Shown in pieces: positions 1 to 10,640 of a stretch of 64,000 nucleotides of DNA. How positions within the stretch are numbered: position 1 is the stretch's first letter; every line of letters begins with the position of its first letter. A program made the position numbers and the translations under genes. The notes beneath the pieces were generated by a model. It was given only the letters and a program-made list of their open reading frames with translations, was not told where the DNA came from and did not search any database. This DNA is from Diphasiastrum complanatum (Eukaryota; Streptophyta; Lycopodiopsida; Lycopodiales; Lycopodiaceae), in contig CM055094.1 of assembly GCA_029204225.1 (NCBI GenBank), positions 30,129,427 through 30,193,426 of the forward strand, in the 5' to 3' direction.

Positions 1-55
1 CGAAGATCTTGTTGATGATCATAATGATGTCACTAGTCACTACACACCTCATGAT

Positions 56-568
56 GTGGAAGTTATGCATCTTTCCATTTCGCACATCACTCACTCCACC
101 ACACCTCACATAGATCTTTCCATGGAATCTATTCATCCCACAATATCACCACACATAGATTCTATTCATCCCATGACACCTCACATGGATTCTATCCATC
201 CCACAACACCTCACGCAAATTCTACTATGGACTATATTCATTCCACGATGTCACCACACATCGATTCTATCTATCTCATGACACCTCACATTGATTCTAT
301 CCATCCCACGACACCTCATATCGATTCTATCCATTCCACAACACCTCATGCAAATCCTACTATGGATTCTATTCATTCCACGATATCACCACACATCGAT
401 TCTATCTATCTCATGACACCTCACATTGATTCTATCCATCCCACGACACCTCACATCGATTCTATCCATCCCACATCACCTCACATACCTTGTGTAGAAT
501 CTCCTCTTCTTCTTAACCCATCTAGATTTACTCCATTAAAAAAAGAACACGACTTGGATGCATTTTGA
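56..568 (+). CDS. Tandem-repeat (TPHIDSIHP-like) ORF, probable N-terminal part of the following SET ORF
   Basis: This 170-codon frame is almost entirely repeats of a ten-residue unit close to TPHIDSIHPT, with occasional HANPTMDSIH variants. At base level a 132-bp higher-order unit is visible (about 222 against 354). The unique tail, about residues 140-170, ends with DLDAF and a TGA. The next frame (565 onward) takes over exactly there without its own ATG, so the two look like one protein broken by a one-base shift. A repeat-encoded, His/Pro/Ser-rich, probably disordered segment is all that can be seen; no known domain is recognised. The true 5' end may lie outside the window. The motif HDVEE near 1,770 resembles the HDVEV at the start of this frame, so part of this N-terminus may recur just ahead of the transposase. 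Confidence 0.45.
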   Translation: MEVMHLSISHITHSTTPHIDLSMESIHPTISPHIDSIHPMTPHMDSIHPTTPHANSTMDYIHSTMSPHIDSIYLMTPHIDSIHPTTPHIDSIHSTTPHANPTMDSIHSTISPHIDSIYLMTPHIDSIHPTTPHIDSIHPTSPHIPCVESPLLLNPSRFTPLKKEHDLDAF

Positions 569-1284
569 CAAGATTTGAAAATGAACAACCAAATTTACGT
601 ATTGTTGACTTATCCAAGAATGTTTTAAATTCATTGATTGAGTCTCCCCTTCCTTCCTACCTAGAAGCATTGGTTAAGCCCTTTGATAGAAAGAAATATT
701 CAGATTGGCCTGATAGAGTACCACTACCATTATGTGGATCATTTTCATATTGGGGTCATATGTACATGATCAAGCCATGTGAGCACTTTCCTAATGCGGG
801 ATTGGGTTTATTTTCTTTGATTAGCATTGATGTTCCCTTGAATAGTGTTGTCACATTAATGCCTTATGCAAGACCTCAATACAATTGGGGTGATTGGCAT
901 GCACTATGCCATCACCAATGGAGAATGCAGGTTTATGGCTTGAATGCCAATGCTTGTTATTTGGAAGAGCGGCGTGTGCAAGGAGAGAATATTTTGAAAT
1001 TACATCGTATGTACATTGATGGGCGTCCAAAAAAATACGGCAATATTGCTGCATATATAACTAGTTCCATTGGGCACCCTTCATTAACTAATTGTGATTT
1101 CGAGGAATGCACCAATGGAAAGAAAGAATACTTCTCTAGGAACTCAAAAAGTACATACGTAATGGTATGTGCGATAAGGCCCATTAAATGTGGTGAAGAG
1201 CTATTCATCAAATATAACTTCAATCGCCCTCTTCCAAGATGTGTACAGAAGGCTTTGAGCCAAACTCAAGCATGTACCTTGTGA
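565..1284 (+). CDS. SET-domain protein (putative lysine methyltransferase-like), frame-shifted from upstream ORF
   Basis: This frame of about 239 codons shows SET-domain hallmarks in the right order: GLGLF at residues 79-83 (the usual SET entry motif), GNIAAYI at 159-165 with NC at 176-177 (position of the substrate/AdoMet pseudoknot), and CGEELFIKYNF at 209-219 (the GEEL..Y catalytic-side motif). SET domains transfer methyl groups from S-adenosylmethionine to lysine. The classical NHSC core is replaced by AAYITSS, so catalysis is uncertain. The frame has no ATG at its start and begins one base out of register with the preceding repeat ORF. That points to a broken gene or an unrecognised splice. 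It sits 0.8 kb upstream of CACTA transposase exons on the same strand, which suggests cargo or an accessory ORF of that transposon. Family call is fairly firm, activity unknown. Confidence 0.6.
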   Translation: MTRFENEQPNLRIVDLSKNVLNSLIESPLPSYLEALVKPFDRKKYSDWPDRVPLPLCGSFSYWGHMYMIKPCEHFPNAGLGLFSLISIDVPLNSVVTLMPYARPQYNWGDWHALCHHQWRMQVYGLNANACYLEERRVQGENILKLHRMYIDGRPKKYGNIAAYITSSIGHPSLTNCDFEECTNGKKEYFSRNSKSTYVMVCAIRPIKCGEELFIKYNFNRPLPRCVQKALSQTQACTL

Positions 1285-2050
1285 ATATCAAAATACATTT
1301 TATCTATTTAGTGAGAGCAAATTATGTTAGATGTGAAATAATTGTTTTTTTTATATTTCATATTGCATGCCTTAATTTAAGATATGGTGTTTAATTTGCA
1401 TGTCTTCATTTTAGTTTTAATTTTCATGGATGACAGCCTTATATTTTAGTCGATGAATATGTTAATTTGTTTCCCATGTTTGAAGGACTATGAATTGTTA
1501 TCTAGCTCCAGTGACGATGACAACAGTCACTCCATATCCAAAACAAGATTGGCATACAATGGGCTGCACGTAAATCAACTATCACGTCATGAGCATATGG
1601 GATTGAGAGCCATGATGAAAATAGATGAACAACAATGTGCCAAAGCAAATCAGCCTCGATCTTCTTCTTCTTCTTCTTCGGAATCAAGATCAAGTGCTGA
1701 AAATGATATTTGCATTCAAGACTAAGTTGAAATCATGAACAACTTGATATATAACGTCTATGAGCATCATGATGTGGAAGAACCCACTGAACATCATAGT
1801 GAATCATTTATTAGTGTCGAGGAAAAAAAAAAAGAGAAGAATCAAACACACCATTATATCCTGGAGCAAAGACATCTCGTTTGGCCGCTTTGTTGCTTAT
1901 ATTGAACCTCCAAGCAAAATATAAATGGAGTGATACAAGTGTTACATCCTTATTTGGGTAAATAAGATTGAGATTTTTTTTTAAGAATTTAATAGATGTG
2001 TTGTTCAAGTCAAATGTTTTAGTTGGCTAAATGATCTTTTATTTTATATT
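1285..2050 (+). other. Spacer between SET ORF and transposase exons, with a short Ser/Asp-rich ORF
   Basis: An AT-rich spacer. A 90-codon frame at 1,453-1,725 contains acidic and serine runs (SSSSDDD; a TCT/TTC microsatellite encoding seven serines) and no recognised domain. Around 1,740-1,880 a reading frame carries HDVEEP, resembling the start of the repeat ORF at 56. This could be the N-terminal exon of the transposase or a duplicated leader. No promoter or terminal inverted repeat could be identified with confidence. Confidence 0.3.
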
Positions 2051-2810
2051 ATGAAAATTCATTTCATTATGTATAGGTTATTGCACAAACTACTCCCAGA
2101 AGGAAACACTATGTTAGAGACAAGAGTTGAGGCACAAAAAATGTTGAGTGCAATGGGAATGGACTATACATTGCATCATGCTTGTCCAAAAGATTGCATC
2201 TTATATCGTGGTGAGTATCGAGGGTTAAAAGCCTGTCCTATATGCAATACTCCTCAATATCAAGATAACTTACAAGGGACCAGTATCTCATGCAAGGTGT
2301 TATGACACTTTCCAATAATCTCATGATTGCAACGATTGTTTCGTTGCAAGTCTCTTGCAGAACTTGTGAATTGGCATGCTAGTCATCGTTCTTCGGATGA
2401 GATCATGAGAGTACCCTCAGACTCTCCTGCATGGAAACACATTGACAAAGAATATCCATGTTTCGCAAGTGAAACAAGAAATATAAGATTGGACTTGCAA
2501 CAGACGGGGTTAACCCCTTTGGAAAAATGTCAAGCACGTGGTCTACTTGGCCAGCGGTGTTGGTCAATTATAACATTCCACCTTGGCTAAGCATTAAAAA
2601 AGGACATCTCATCTAGCACTTCTAATTCCTGAAAAACATAAAGTAAAAAATATGGATATCTACTTTGCACCATTGATTGAAAACTAGAACTACTATGGAA
2701 GGGAGTCCAAGCATATGACATCTCACGTCCACTTCAAGACAAAACATTTTTGTTGCGTGCGATTTTAATGTGGACTATGTATGACTATCCAGGATTGGGC
2801 GATTGTTCAG
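2051..2810 (+). pseudogene. Tnp2 transposase, N-terminal zinc cluster and first part of core (frame-broken)
   Basis: The segment reads LLHKLLPEGN, then a DYTLHHACPKDCILYRGEY stretch and CPICN. This is the conserved start of plant Tnp2 proteins, where a Cys-rich motif follows a short helix. A break near 2,300-2,330 switches frame to one carrying SLAELVNWH, DSPAWKHID and FASETRNIRLDL, the typical Tnp2 run up to the PLEKC position. Between 2,540 and 2,810 the expected IPPW, IDVYLEPLI-like and DYPGLGDCSG motifs are recognisable only across further frame changes. So the exon is recognisable by family but cannot encode an intact protein. Confidence 0.72.
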
Positions 2811-2923
2811 GTCACTATAAAATGAAATCACTTGTAATGTTTGTATATTTATTTTTTATGCATGCAATATTTATTCTTTAAAAGAATTCTATTTATAACA
2901 CGAATTGGATTTGATTCTTTTAG

Positions 2924-3671
2924 GTTTTAGAACTTCTGGATATCACGCGTGTCTCATTTGTGGACCAAATATTGATGCTTGCCACTCATGTCATTTAAAC
3001 AAAGTTGTGTATGAAAATCATTGTAAGTACTTGCATGATGAAACTCATCCATTTAGAAATGCTCATAGAAGAGGCTTTGGAGGAAGATCAGAAACAAGAA
3101 TGCCTCCAAAGAGAATGTCCGTGACAGATTGGCACAAACTTGGATTGAATCCGAGACTAAGCCAATCAATGGTATGAAAAGACTATCCATCTTTCATTGT
3201 TTATCATACTGGAATAACCTTTTGATCAATCACTTGCTTGATCCTATGTTCAAAAATGTAGGTGAATTAATATGGAAACATTTGGTGGGCGACAAAGATA
3301 GTATTTCTGCCAGACATGATCTACAAGAATCAAAAACACAAAAAGAGTATTGGCCAAAATTATGTACTGATGGAAATACCTATAGTATTCCAAGAGCCCC
3401 TTGGATTCTTATAAAAGAAGAGTATAAGTACGTACGGTTAGTCATTTTCGAGATGAGAACACCAACAGGTTTTGCTCATTCACTACGAACATCATTCACA
3501 ACTGAAGAAAAACTCCATGGTCTAAAATCTCATGATTGGTTGAAGATGGTCGAGTTCATATTTCCAATGTGCATTTGTGGCTGTCTAACTGATCAACTTT
3601 GTGATGCCATTTACAAATTAGCATCCGTTGTTAGGTACTTAATTTTTTTTGTTTACATCGATATCTTATGA
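2924..3671 (+). pseudogene. Tnp2 transposase core, second cysteine cluster to C-terminal core
   Basis: After the intron ending at 2,923 the frame gives GYHACLICG and a CHSCHLNK cluster, then KYLHDETHPFRNA and WHKLGL, matching the Cys/His-rich part of Tnp2. From about 3,129 a second frame continues with SYWNNLLINHLLDPMF (the conserved HxLDxMH region, here with F in place of H), WKHLVGDKD, ARHDLQE and GLKSHDW...CGCLTDQLCDAIYKL. Two overlapping frames mean a shift near 3,150-3,180. A poly-T tract and a probable intron follow after about 3,640. Confidence 0.72.
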
Positions 3672-3737
3672 AATTGCGTGTTTTTTTTCTAATACAAGTT
3701 TGATAAAATAATATGAACGTACTAAAATCTAGTTATA

Positions 3738-4547
3738 CTACAAACATGATGTAGATGGATGTGTGGTAAGGAGATTCGTGAGATACACATGCAAAGAAAA
3801 CAAGAAGATATAGTGGAAGTTGTACGTATGCTTGAGAGGGATTTTCCAACTTCTATCCTAGACATACAGGTGCATCTACATGTGCACTTGGTCCAAGAAG
3901 TTGGTATTGCCGGTCTTGTGCACTCAAGGTATAATACACTTGAATTTGATTTTAGTGGTTTCAATAAATGTAGTGTGATTCTTTCAAATTATAAATAACA
4001 GAATGTTCTCATTGATGTGTTAGAATTTTCTGTAGGTGGTTGGTTTTTTTGGAGAGATTCATGAAAGTGTTGAAAGATTTTGTAGGCCAAAGGGAAGCAT
4101 GTCAGAGGGATGGTTAGTGCAAGAATCTCTATTTTATGTTACCGAAGTTTTGTTTCAAATAGATCCATTTGCTCCACGACTATGGCATGATGAGGAAGGC
4201 AATGAGATGAAAAGTGAAAAACCTCAAGGTATGGGTAGTCTTTTAAATATGACACCTATTTTGAGAAAAAAAATTTCAACCTTCATGCTATATAATTCAG
4301 GAGTAATGGATAAATGGTTGGAATTATATGAAGAAGAAAAAAAAAAAGGGTATTGACTAGAAATCGACACCGACGCAATAGGCGTAGAGGTCAAGCTACA
4401 CCTTTACATGATCTTGAGCCATTGCCCAACCAATGCACTATAGACTGGATGGTTGATACACTCCAACAAGCAAGATCAAAGGGACAATTCATATCTGACA
4501 CGGAATGGGAATTTGCAAGAGAATGTAATTGGAAGGTTTGTCTATAA
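3738..4547 (+). pseudogene. CACTA transposase DUF4218 region (two exons) and linker
   Basis: The first exon (about 3,760-3,930) reads VEVVRMLERDFPTSILDIQVHLHVHLVQEV, cut here into its key parts VRMLERDFP and HLHVHLVQEV, which is the core of DUF4218 in plant Tnp2 proteins. It is followed by an intron to about 4,035. The next exon carries GEIHESVERFCRPKGSMSEGW and ESLFYVTEVLF, the usual continuation. A basic linker (RNRHRRNRRRGQ) and a WMVDTLQQARSKGQ segment follow, up to an intron donor after about 4,535. This is readable family signature with several short frame changes. Confidence 0.68.
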
Positions 4548-4623
4548 CTCTATTTTTTATAAGTGAACATTTTTAATTTGTACGATGATTGATTATTGTT
4601 TTAATTATAATCAACATGTGACA

Positions 4624-5500
4624 GTATCGAAAGTATAGTGCAATGTGGGCATATGATCATCATCCTTGCATTGAATCAATTGATATGAAACAACGAACTT
4701 ATGATTGTGGTGTGATGGCATCCTTCCATCAAGAAAGTTGGAGTAGTGCTCGAGATCAAAGTCCAATTTCTGGAGAGCTTGAGTATGTAGGAACCATACA
4801 AGTCATATATGAGGTGTGTTTTGGTGAAATGGGTAAATATTTGTTGTTTGACATGAAATGGTTCAAAATTAACTATAGAGGATCAAATGAAATTGTAAAA
4901 AAATATCGTAGTGGATTTTTTGTTATCAATTCAACCAAGACATTAAGCATGGACTTTTAAGACACATTGGTGTTGCCTCGTCATTGTGAACAGGTATGCA
5001 TGAATTTCACATTTTTTCTTTTTGTCAACTGTGATCTGTTATATTAATCATCTACACTACTTTTTCATTACATCTATTTATTGTGAATTAAAATGTGAGC
5101 ATAACAAATATCTAATCCTAACATTGCTAAATGTGCAGGTATTTTTTCAACCAGATCGACTAAACAAATATTGGTGGTATGTTGTTCAAATTAAGCCACG
5201 CTCAAGACATGTATTCGAAAATGCATATGTTGAGAATCAAATGGAAGATCTAAATTTGGACAACACAAGTATATCTGATGAAGATATACATATATCTTCG
5301 AGTTTTATAAATATTGAAAACTCGAGAATTGATTCTCATGATTCCGACGACTCAGATGATGAAGAGGACAACAATGATTCTTTGCATGAGGACAATATTG
5401 AGAGAGTTTTGATTTCGATAGTGATGATGAAAATCATTTTAGCGGACATGAGTTGCAAGATATATTGGCTGATGAATTTGAATCTTGCGATGATGAATAA
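4624..5500 (+). pseudogene. CACTA transposase DUF4216 region and acidic tail
   Basis: From about 4,624 the frame gives YDCGVMASFHQESW and then ELEYVGTIQVIYEVCFG and LLFDMKWFK, the DUF4216 pattern (DxGV..., Y.G.I..I.E.... , .F.C.W). After an intron of about 145 bp, from 5,139, VFFQPDRLNKYWWYVVQIKPR completes the domain. The remainder is an acidic Ser/Asp tail (DSDDSDDEEDNND), common at the C-terminus of Tnp2-type proteins. Within its two exons this part shows no stop, making it the best preserved piece of the transposase. Confidence 0.7.
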
Positions 5501-5522
5501 AGTTTGTACATGTCACAAATAA

Positions 5523-5830
5523 TTTTGTCATAAAATGATATATTGTGTTCAATATATATTGTTTTCAAATTAAAATTATTATATTTTTCTACGATGTTGC
5601 ATTTCTAAACTTTCATTTTAAACGCATCTCGCAATCACTTAGAATTAGAAAAATTTATCAATATTAATAAATGTGTGAACTAGTTAAAAGATATATGTGT
5701 TGATTATTTATATATTATAATAAAAAAGCATCTTCTTTGAGATAATAATACACTTTGCCACAATATTGTTCGACTATTCATTGATCTTTGCAAACACACA
5801 AAGGTGTATAACATTGCAATTTTTTTATCA
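5523..5830. other. AT-rich spacer
   Basis: Very AT-rich sequence downstream of the transposase tail. It could contain the transposon 3' untranslated region and subterminal repeats, but no CACTA-type terminus was recognised. Nothing else is seen. Confidence 0.4.
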
Positions 5831-6800
5831 ACAAATTTGTTGGCTGATTCTGACGAATCCCCAAGATACCCGGACAGAGCAACTCAAGAGCACCTCTCAT
5901 CTTAGACTGAGGAGGTCTCTGAGAAGATGAGACTAATGAAGACTGAGAGCCAAGAAATACTAGCTAGCAAAGATATGCAAGAACTGTGTAAGCCTCATGG
6001 TGAATCCCGGAAGATGGAATGACCATGTAGGAACTAGTATTTCTAGGCAAATGTAATAAATGCAAGTACACCCGTCTTAAAGAAAGTAGAGTGAGCCACC
6101 TTTTGACGATGACCTCTAGTGGAGAGCATTATTCCACTTGTAATTTGTGAAATCTGGAAATTCCACTAGCATGCCACCCAAGGAGCTCTCTTGCTTATTT
6201 AAGAGACTCCCTCTTTGTGAAGAGGAGCTTTTTGCATTGTATCTACTCCATGCTTAATAAGAAGATTTCCCATAAGTTTGATGCTACACTAAGCTCCTTG
6301 ATCATGATGGTTTTCTTGAGTGATGCCCCTATGATCATGCCCTTCCATTCATATTGTGTGTGGTTGTGGATTTAGAGTGGATTAGTTTTTTTGCTTTCCT
6401 AGTTGTGGATTAGATTTTATGTTTTCTTGTGGATTAATGTAGGTTGCAAGCATCCAAGAAATTTGTAGCCAATAATGTGGTATAGATCTTGCAAATTCAT
6501 TTACGTTTTGGTTTCTTGAGTTTCTTGGAAAATTCAAGAACCAAGAAGATGGAGCTTCTTGATTCTTGAATGCTTGTAGGAAGTAATTTTTTGTTTTTTA
6601 TGAATGTGGCATGCTAGGCTAGTTTTATAATCTTGCAAGTAGTTTACTTTCCATTTTTGCAACAATTCGTTCTAGAATTATGTTTTAAAGTGCCATAGTA
6701 ATGCCCAACCGTGTTTCAAGAAGAGCTGTTTTTGGTCATTCTTGGTGTGCTTGCATGGTAGAATGATTGCAAGTGATTTCAAGAGTTCAAGAGTGTTCGA
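5831..6800 (+). mobile_element. Possible 5' LTR of a gag-bearing LTR retrotransposon
   Basis: The tract has LTR-like order: a GA-rich upstream part, a TATTTAAGAGACTCCC element near 6,200 that could act as TATA box, then AATAAG about 55 bp downstream as a possible polyadenylation signal, and a gag-coding region 1.3 kb further on. A TGTTGG start near 5,838 is a candidate boundary. No matching 3' LTR, target-site duplication or tRNA primer site could be found because the element is cut off at about 9,298. The call is inference from context. Confidence 0.3.
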
Positions 6801-7254
6801 AATATGAGTATCCATGACAGGTTGAACCATACTACAACCCCAAGAATCTTTCTGTCTGATCTACGCATGGTAATAAGCAAGATAAAACTAAGACATGCCC
6901 ACAGTCCCTGGTGTCAACAAGAAAGAAACTGTATCAGATTCTACAGTGTAGAATCTAGATTGCCAACATTTGGCACCATTGCTGCTTGAATTCCACACCT
7001 CATAAACCCACACTTGCTGCAACAGTGTTCTGATCTGCAGTCTACCTTGCAAACGAGCTACCCTACTTGCAAAACGACCTGCAAGGAACAAAAATCGCAG
7101 GCAAAACGACTTGCTTGCAAATCCGTCTGAAAACCAACTTGCTTTCACCTGAACCTGTAAACCAACCAGCAAGCCACAACAACTGCAAACCAGAGCCAAC
7201 ACCCATCAGCTACACTCCTTCAGCCGCTCCGTCATGTTCCATTTCTTTCACATC

Positions 7255-8005
7255 TCAACCGAGGCTTCCGTTAGCCGACGTCTCAGCCGACGCCGTCCGT
7301 TCACATCTCAGCTGACGCCCTCCACTCACATCTCAACCAATGCCCTCCGCTCATATCTCAGCCGACGTTTTTTTTTTAAATCTCAACCGACGTTTTTTTT
7401 TTAAATCTCAACCGACATTTTTTTTCTTTGAAATCTCAATCGACTTTTTTTTTTGAAATCTCAACAGACGTTTTCTTTTTAAAATCTCAACCGACATTTT
7501 TTTTTTAAATCTCAACCGACGATTTTTTTCAGATCTCGACTGACGGGTTCGCGTCAGATCTCGACCGACGGGTTTTCGATCAGATCTCGATCGACGAGTT
7601 TGCATCAGATCTCGACCGACGGGTTTTCGATCAGATCTCGATCGACGAGTTTGCGTCAGATCTCGACTGACGGGTTTTCGATCAGATCTCGACCGACGAG
7701 TTTGCGTTAAATCTCGACCGACGGATTTTTGATCAGATCTCGACCGACGGATTCGCGTCAGATTTTGATCGACGGGATCGCGTTAAATCTCGACCGACGA
7801 GTTCACATCAGATCTCGACCGACGATTTTTTGATCAGATCTCGACCGAACCCGTCAAATCTCGACCGACAGGTTTACGATCAGATCTCGATCGATGGGTT
7901 TGCGTCAGATCTCGACCGACGAATTTTTTATCAGACCTCGACCGATGGTTCTGGGTCCTATCTGGACCGACGGGGTTCCTCACCATCTCAATCGACCAAC
8001 TCCAT
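7255..8005 (+). repeat. Minisatellite, 25-30 bp unit (ATCTCGACCGACG...)
   Basis: Roughly two dozen tandem units share the core ATCTCGACCGACG. The first part (to about 7,520) has units whose spacers are runs of T. The second part alternates GGGTTTTCGATCAG and GAGTTTGCGTCAG spacers, giving a dimeric periodicity near 51 bp. The array lies in the leader between the possible LTR and gag, where some plant LTR elements carry tandem repeats. It is rich in TCGA and CGAC, in contrast to its AT-rich surroundings. Confidence 0.85.
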
Positions 8006-8039
8006 GTCAGACCATAGAACTTTCAAACAACACCTCTGA

Positions 8040-9297
8040 TTGGCATTTCGACTAAACCACCATCTCCCCAAAGCCGACAATACAGATCTTGAAATACCAG
8101 AAGATTATCCATACGAGATCAGGTCCCCTATAGCTGAACAAATTAAACGTCATAGGTTCTACCGAATGCGGGCCCAAATACACGAGCCATCCACAAACCC
8201 ATTCGAGGGACAAGAACTTGATAGAGCTTAGTCCTCACGAGCACGAGCCTGTTTTTATGGTGTTGAACCCTCACAGGTCAGAACCAACCTTAATGGAGTC
8301 TCTTCTACCCACAATGCTCATCATGAGAGACGTACACCCAAGCTAGATGTATCAAAGTTTCACGGTAGTTCGGACTCTCAAAGATTTTTGCAAATCTTTG
8401 AGAATGCATGTGGTGTGTATGGCGAAACATCTCCCGATGCTATGGTCCAACTATTTTTTATGGCCATGATCGCTAAAGCATGTGATTGGTTTTTCAACCT
8501 TGATCGTGAAGATAAGACAGATTGGCCAATTTTGAAAGAATTCTTTATCAAGCATTTTCAGCCCTTTCGCTTGATCGAGAGCCCTTTTGTCAAATTGAGT
8601 AACATCAAGATGGCAAAAGACAAATGTGTATGAGACTATATTGAGCATTTCAAATGCCTCAAAAGTCAAGTCCAAGAATAGCCCTCCGAACAGATGCTCA
8701 TCATCTGGTTCTTAGTTGGCCTTCCAAGATGGATTAGACGCGAGCTTAAATCCAATGATGAATACAGGAGTCTAAAGTTAGCTATGTCTAATGCCATCAA
8801 GGAAGAAGATGAAGGATCAGATGCTGATGAATCTAGGGAAAGACGAGCACCACGCACTCATGTCCATGAGTCAAAGCCGATCGAGGACACTCGAGATCAG
8901 CTTTGGAAATCCCAGTTGGAGTTGCTTAATAAGCAACATCAACTACAGATGGAGAAACTCACCAATGTGTTTCAAGCTACCCTGAAGTCTATCCAAAGCA
9001 ATATGCCTGCTCAGCCAAACCCTTCACAGGTATCTTATAGACGAAAAACAATATGGTGCCCACACTGCCGGGCTACGCATCCTGTTGATGCTTGTCCTTC
9101 ATATCGACCTATCCAAGCACATATAGTTCAACAATATGAAGAACATCCATGACAATTTGGAAATGCCTTGCTTTATCATGAATATCCACCATAAAGTCCA
9201 AAACCACTAGCCATACAAGATGGCTACGCCGTTATACAAGGGCCACTGCATACCAGATGTTTTATCTGTGGTGAAACCAGCCACTTCATGGTTGATT
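8040..9297 (+). pseudogene. LTR retrotransposon gag (capsid and zinc knuckle), stop-riddled and truncated
   Basis: A single frame runs from 8,040 through 9,297 with in-frame stops near 8,229, 8,631, 8,679 and 9,150. It contains the retrotransposon gag capsid pattern (FHGSSDSQRFLQIFENA, then ACDWFFNLDRED, then WPILKEFFIKHFQPF, DYIEHFKCLKSQV and FLVGLPRWIRREL). A glutamine-rich coiled segment follows, then a CPHC motif and a damaged zinc knuckle CFICGETSH lacking its last cysteine. Gag packages element RNA in cytoplasmic particles. No protease or pol follows: homology ends at about 9,298, where the duplicated block A begins. Most stops are TGA or TAG, consistent with C-to-T decay, though that is inference. 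Confidence 0.75.
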
Positions 9298-9557
9298 TGA
9301 ACTCTTGTTTTAAATCTTCCATCAAAAGCTGTTCTTGATGCTAATTTTTGGTGTTAAAGCATGTTAACACATTCACATCATCATTCACATCACAATGCAT
9401 ACGAGATTTCAAAACAAGATGAAAAAGCTCATACTTAGAATCATGTAGTTTTTCCATAACTTCCGTCGAGCAAACCATCGATGATGGGAGTACATTAGTC
9501 TCCCCATAAATAGTGACTATCTGGTCAAACTTATCTTTAAATACCATAGTATGATTT
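9298..9557 (-). pseudogene. Ty3-type pol fragment (after protease)
   Basis: A minus-strand frame of 68 codons (9,341-9,547) reads VFKDKFDQIVTIYGET and then a segment ending FNTKN. It is near-identical to the 3' part of a longer minus-strand fragment at 30,051-30,398, where it follows a retropepsin-type HVMNLDRTYVILGYEWF motif. So this is the region just after the protease of a Ty3-like element. It is truncated at 9,557 by the R repeat. Confidence 0.6.
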
Positions 9558-9566
9558 TTTAAATCG

Positions 9567-10640
9567 ATTTACAAGTGGAGTCTCAGCTCGATCGACTGTG
9601 GAGGGCTTCGGATCGGTCGACTTTTGATGGACTCGGCTCAGTCAACTTTGTATGCAGTATGGACGCTCAGCTTGGTCCACAGTGAATGCATAGTATGGAC
9701 GCTCGGCTCGGTCCACGGTGATTGCAGAGTATGGGGGCTCGGCTCTATGAGTAGTGTATGTAGAGTATTGCTCGGCAGTGTATGGAGACTAGAAATTTGT
9801 GAAAAAATTTGGAGCAATGTCGCTCTGATAGGATGTGGAAACGATGATGTTTCTTCTCGATAACGTACTAGTAGAGAGCTTTCCACCCAAATCGATGTTG
9901 AATGTGTGGTTTTGACAAGCTCCAGTAGCACTACCCCTCAGCATTTGGCTCGTGCTAGATGTGCCGATTTTTGTGTAATGTAGCAGATCTCGGCAGCTGA
10001 GGGTTTTTGAAAATGGATGATGATGGCGCTCTGGATCCATGGTGGATGTATGTAGATGGTGTCCAAGGATGCGAAGGAGTAATCAAGCATGGTCGTAGCG
10101 AATGATAAATCGCCACTAAAAGATGGAAAATCAATCCTTTGAAGCTATAGCTTTTCAAAGCTTCTGAATTCCATTTCCATGCCTGAAGAAGGAAGTGCCA
10201 GCATCAAATCTTCTCCCATCAGAGTTTGTTTGCATTTCCTAAAAAGCATGCATTGCAGCATGGCAGTAAAGCATGATATTGTGACTTTTTGCAATGTTCT
10301 GCAACATTTGCTTACATACATAGCTACACCAAATGAGAAAATTAAGGACCTAGATCCTTAAAGAGTTTTATGAGGTTGAAATTCTAGTTTTTCTACAAAT
10401 CAACTTCTCCTGAAAGTTTCTTTTTGGTGGAAATGATGCTATTTATACCAAGTGTAGGCTAATTTGTAATGGCAAAGATCGAGTTTGTAGCTCACCATGA
10501 TTATGATTTTGTAAGTAGCCTATTATAAGCAAATTGTGCTGTACTTTCGTGTTATCTTAGCACATTTGAATGTAGCTTGTGATATTATTGGTTCGATATT
10601 CTAGTAGCTTTTTTGCGCCATTTAAGGTAAGAGAAAGAGA
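9567..10640. repeat. Dispersed repeat R, copy 1
   Basis: This repeat is marked by a CGGATCGGTCGACTTTTGATGG-like core, internal direct repeats around TATGGACGCTCGGCTCGGTCCA, and a later part ending GAGAAAGAGAGCACAATC. Six copies in the same orientation are visible in the window (9.6, 13.4, 28.9, 35.4, 41.55, 45.4 kb). Short open frames in it (minus strand 9,638-9,931 and 9,955-10,158) recur between copies but carry no recognised domain. It may be an LTR or an untranslated part of the larger mosaic family; the edges vary between copies. Confidence 0.7.

Larger units (their letters stand above)
2051..5522 (+). mobile_element. CACTA (En/Spm) transposon internal region, Tnp2-type, decayed
   Basis: Successive plus-strand exons match the order of a plant CACTA transposase: the N-terminal CPxC zinc cluster, the Tnp2 core with a second cysteine cluster, DUF4218, then DUF4216. 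Several GT-AG introns separate them; the clearest runs 2,811-2,923 and joins GDCSG to FRTSGY in frame. Frame breaks in the core indicate an inactive copy. The CACTA/TAGTG terminal repeats were not located, so true ends are unknown; the left end may lie before the window and could include the SET-domain ORF. The right side fades into AT-rich sequence after 5,520. Confidence 0.8.

Noticed and set aside
1-60. CACTAG/CACTAC strings near position 30 as a CACTA terminus
   Set aside because: No matching inverted TAGTG end with subterminal repeats was found downstream; short matches are expected by chance.
9638-10158. Minus-strand frames in repeat R recurring between copies
   Set aside because: They recur because the repeat recurs; frames shift between copies and no domain is visible.
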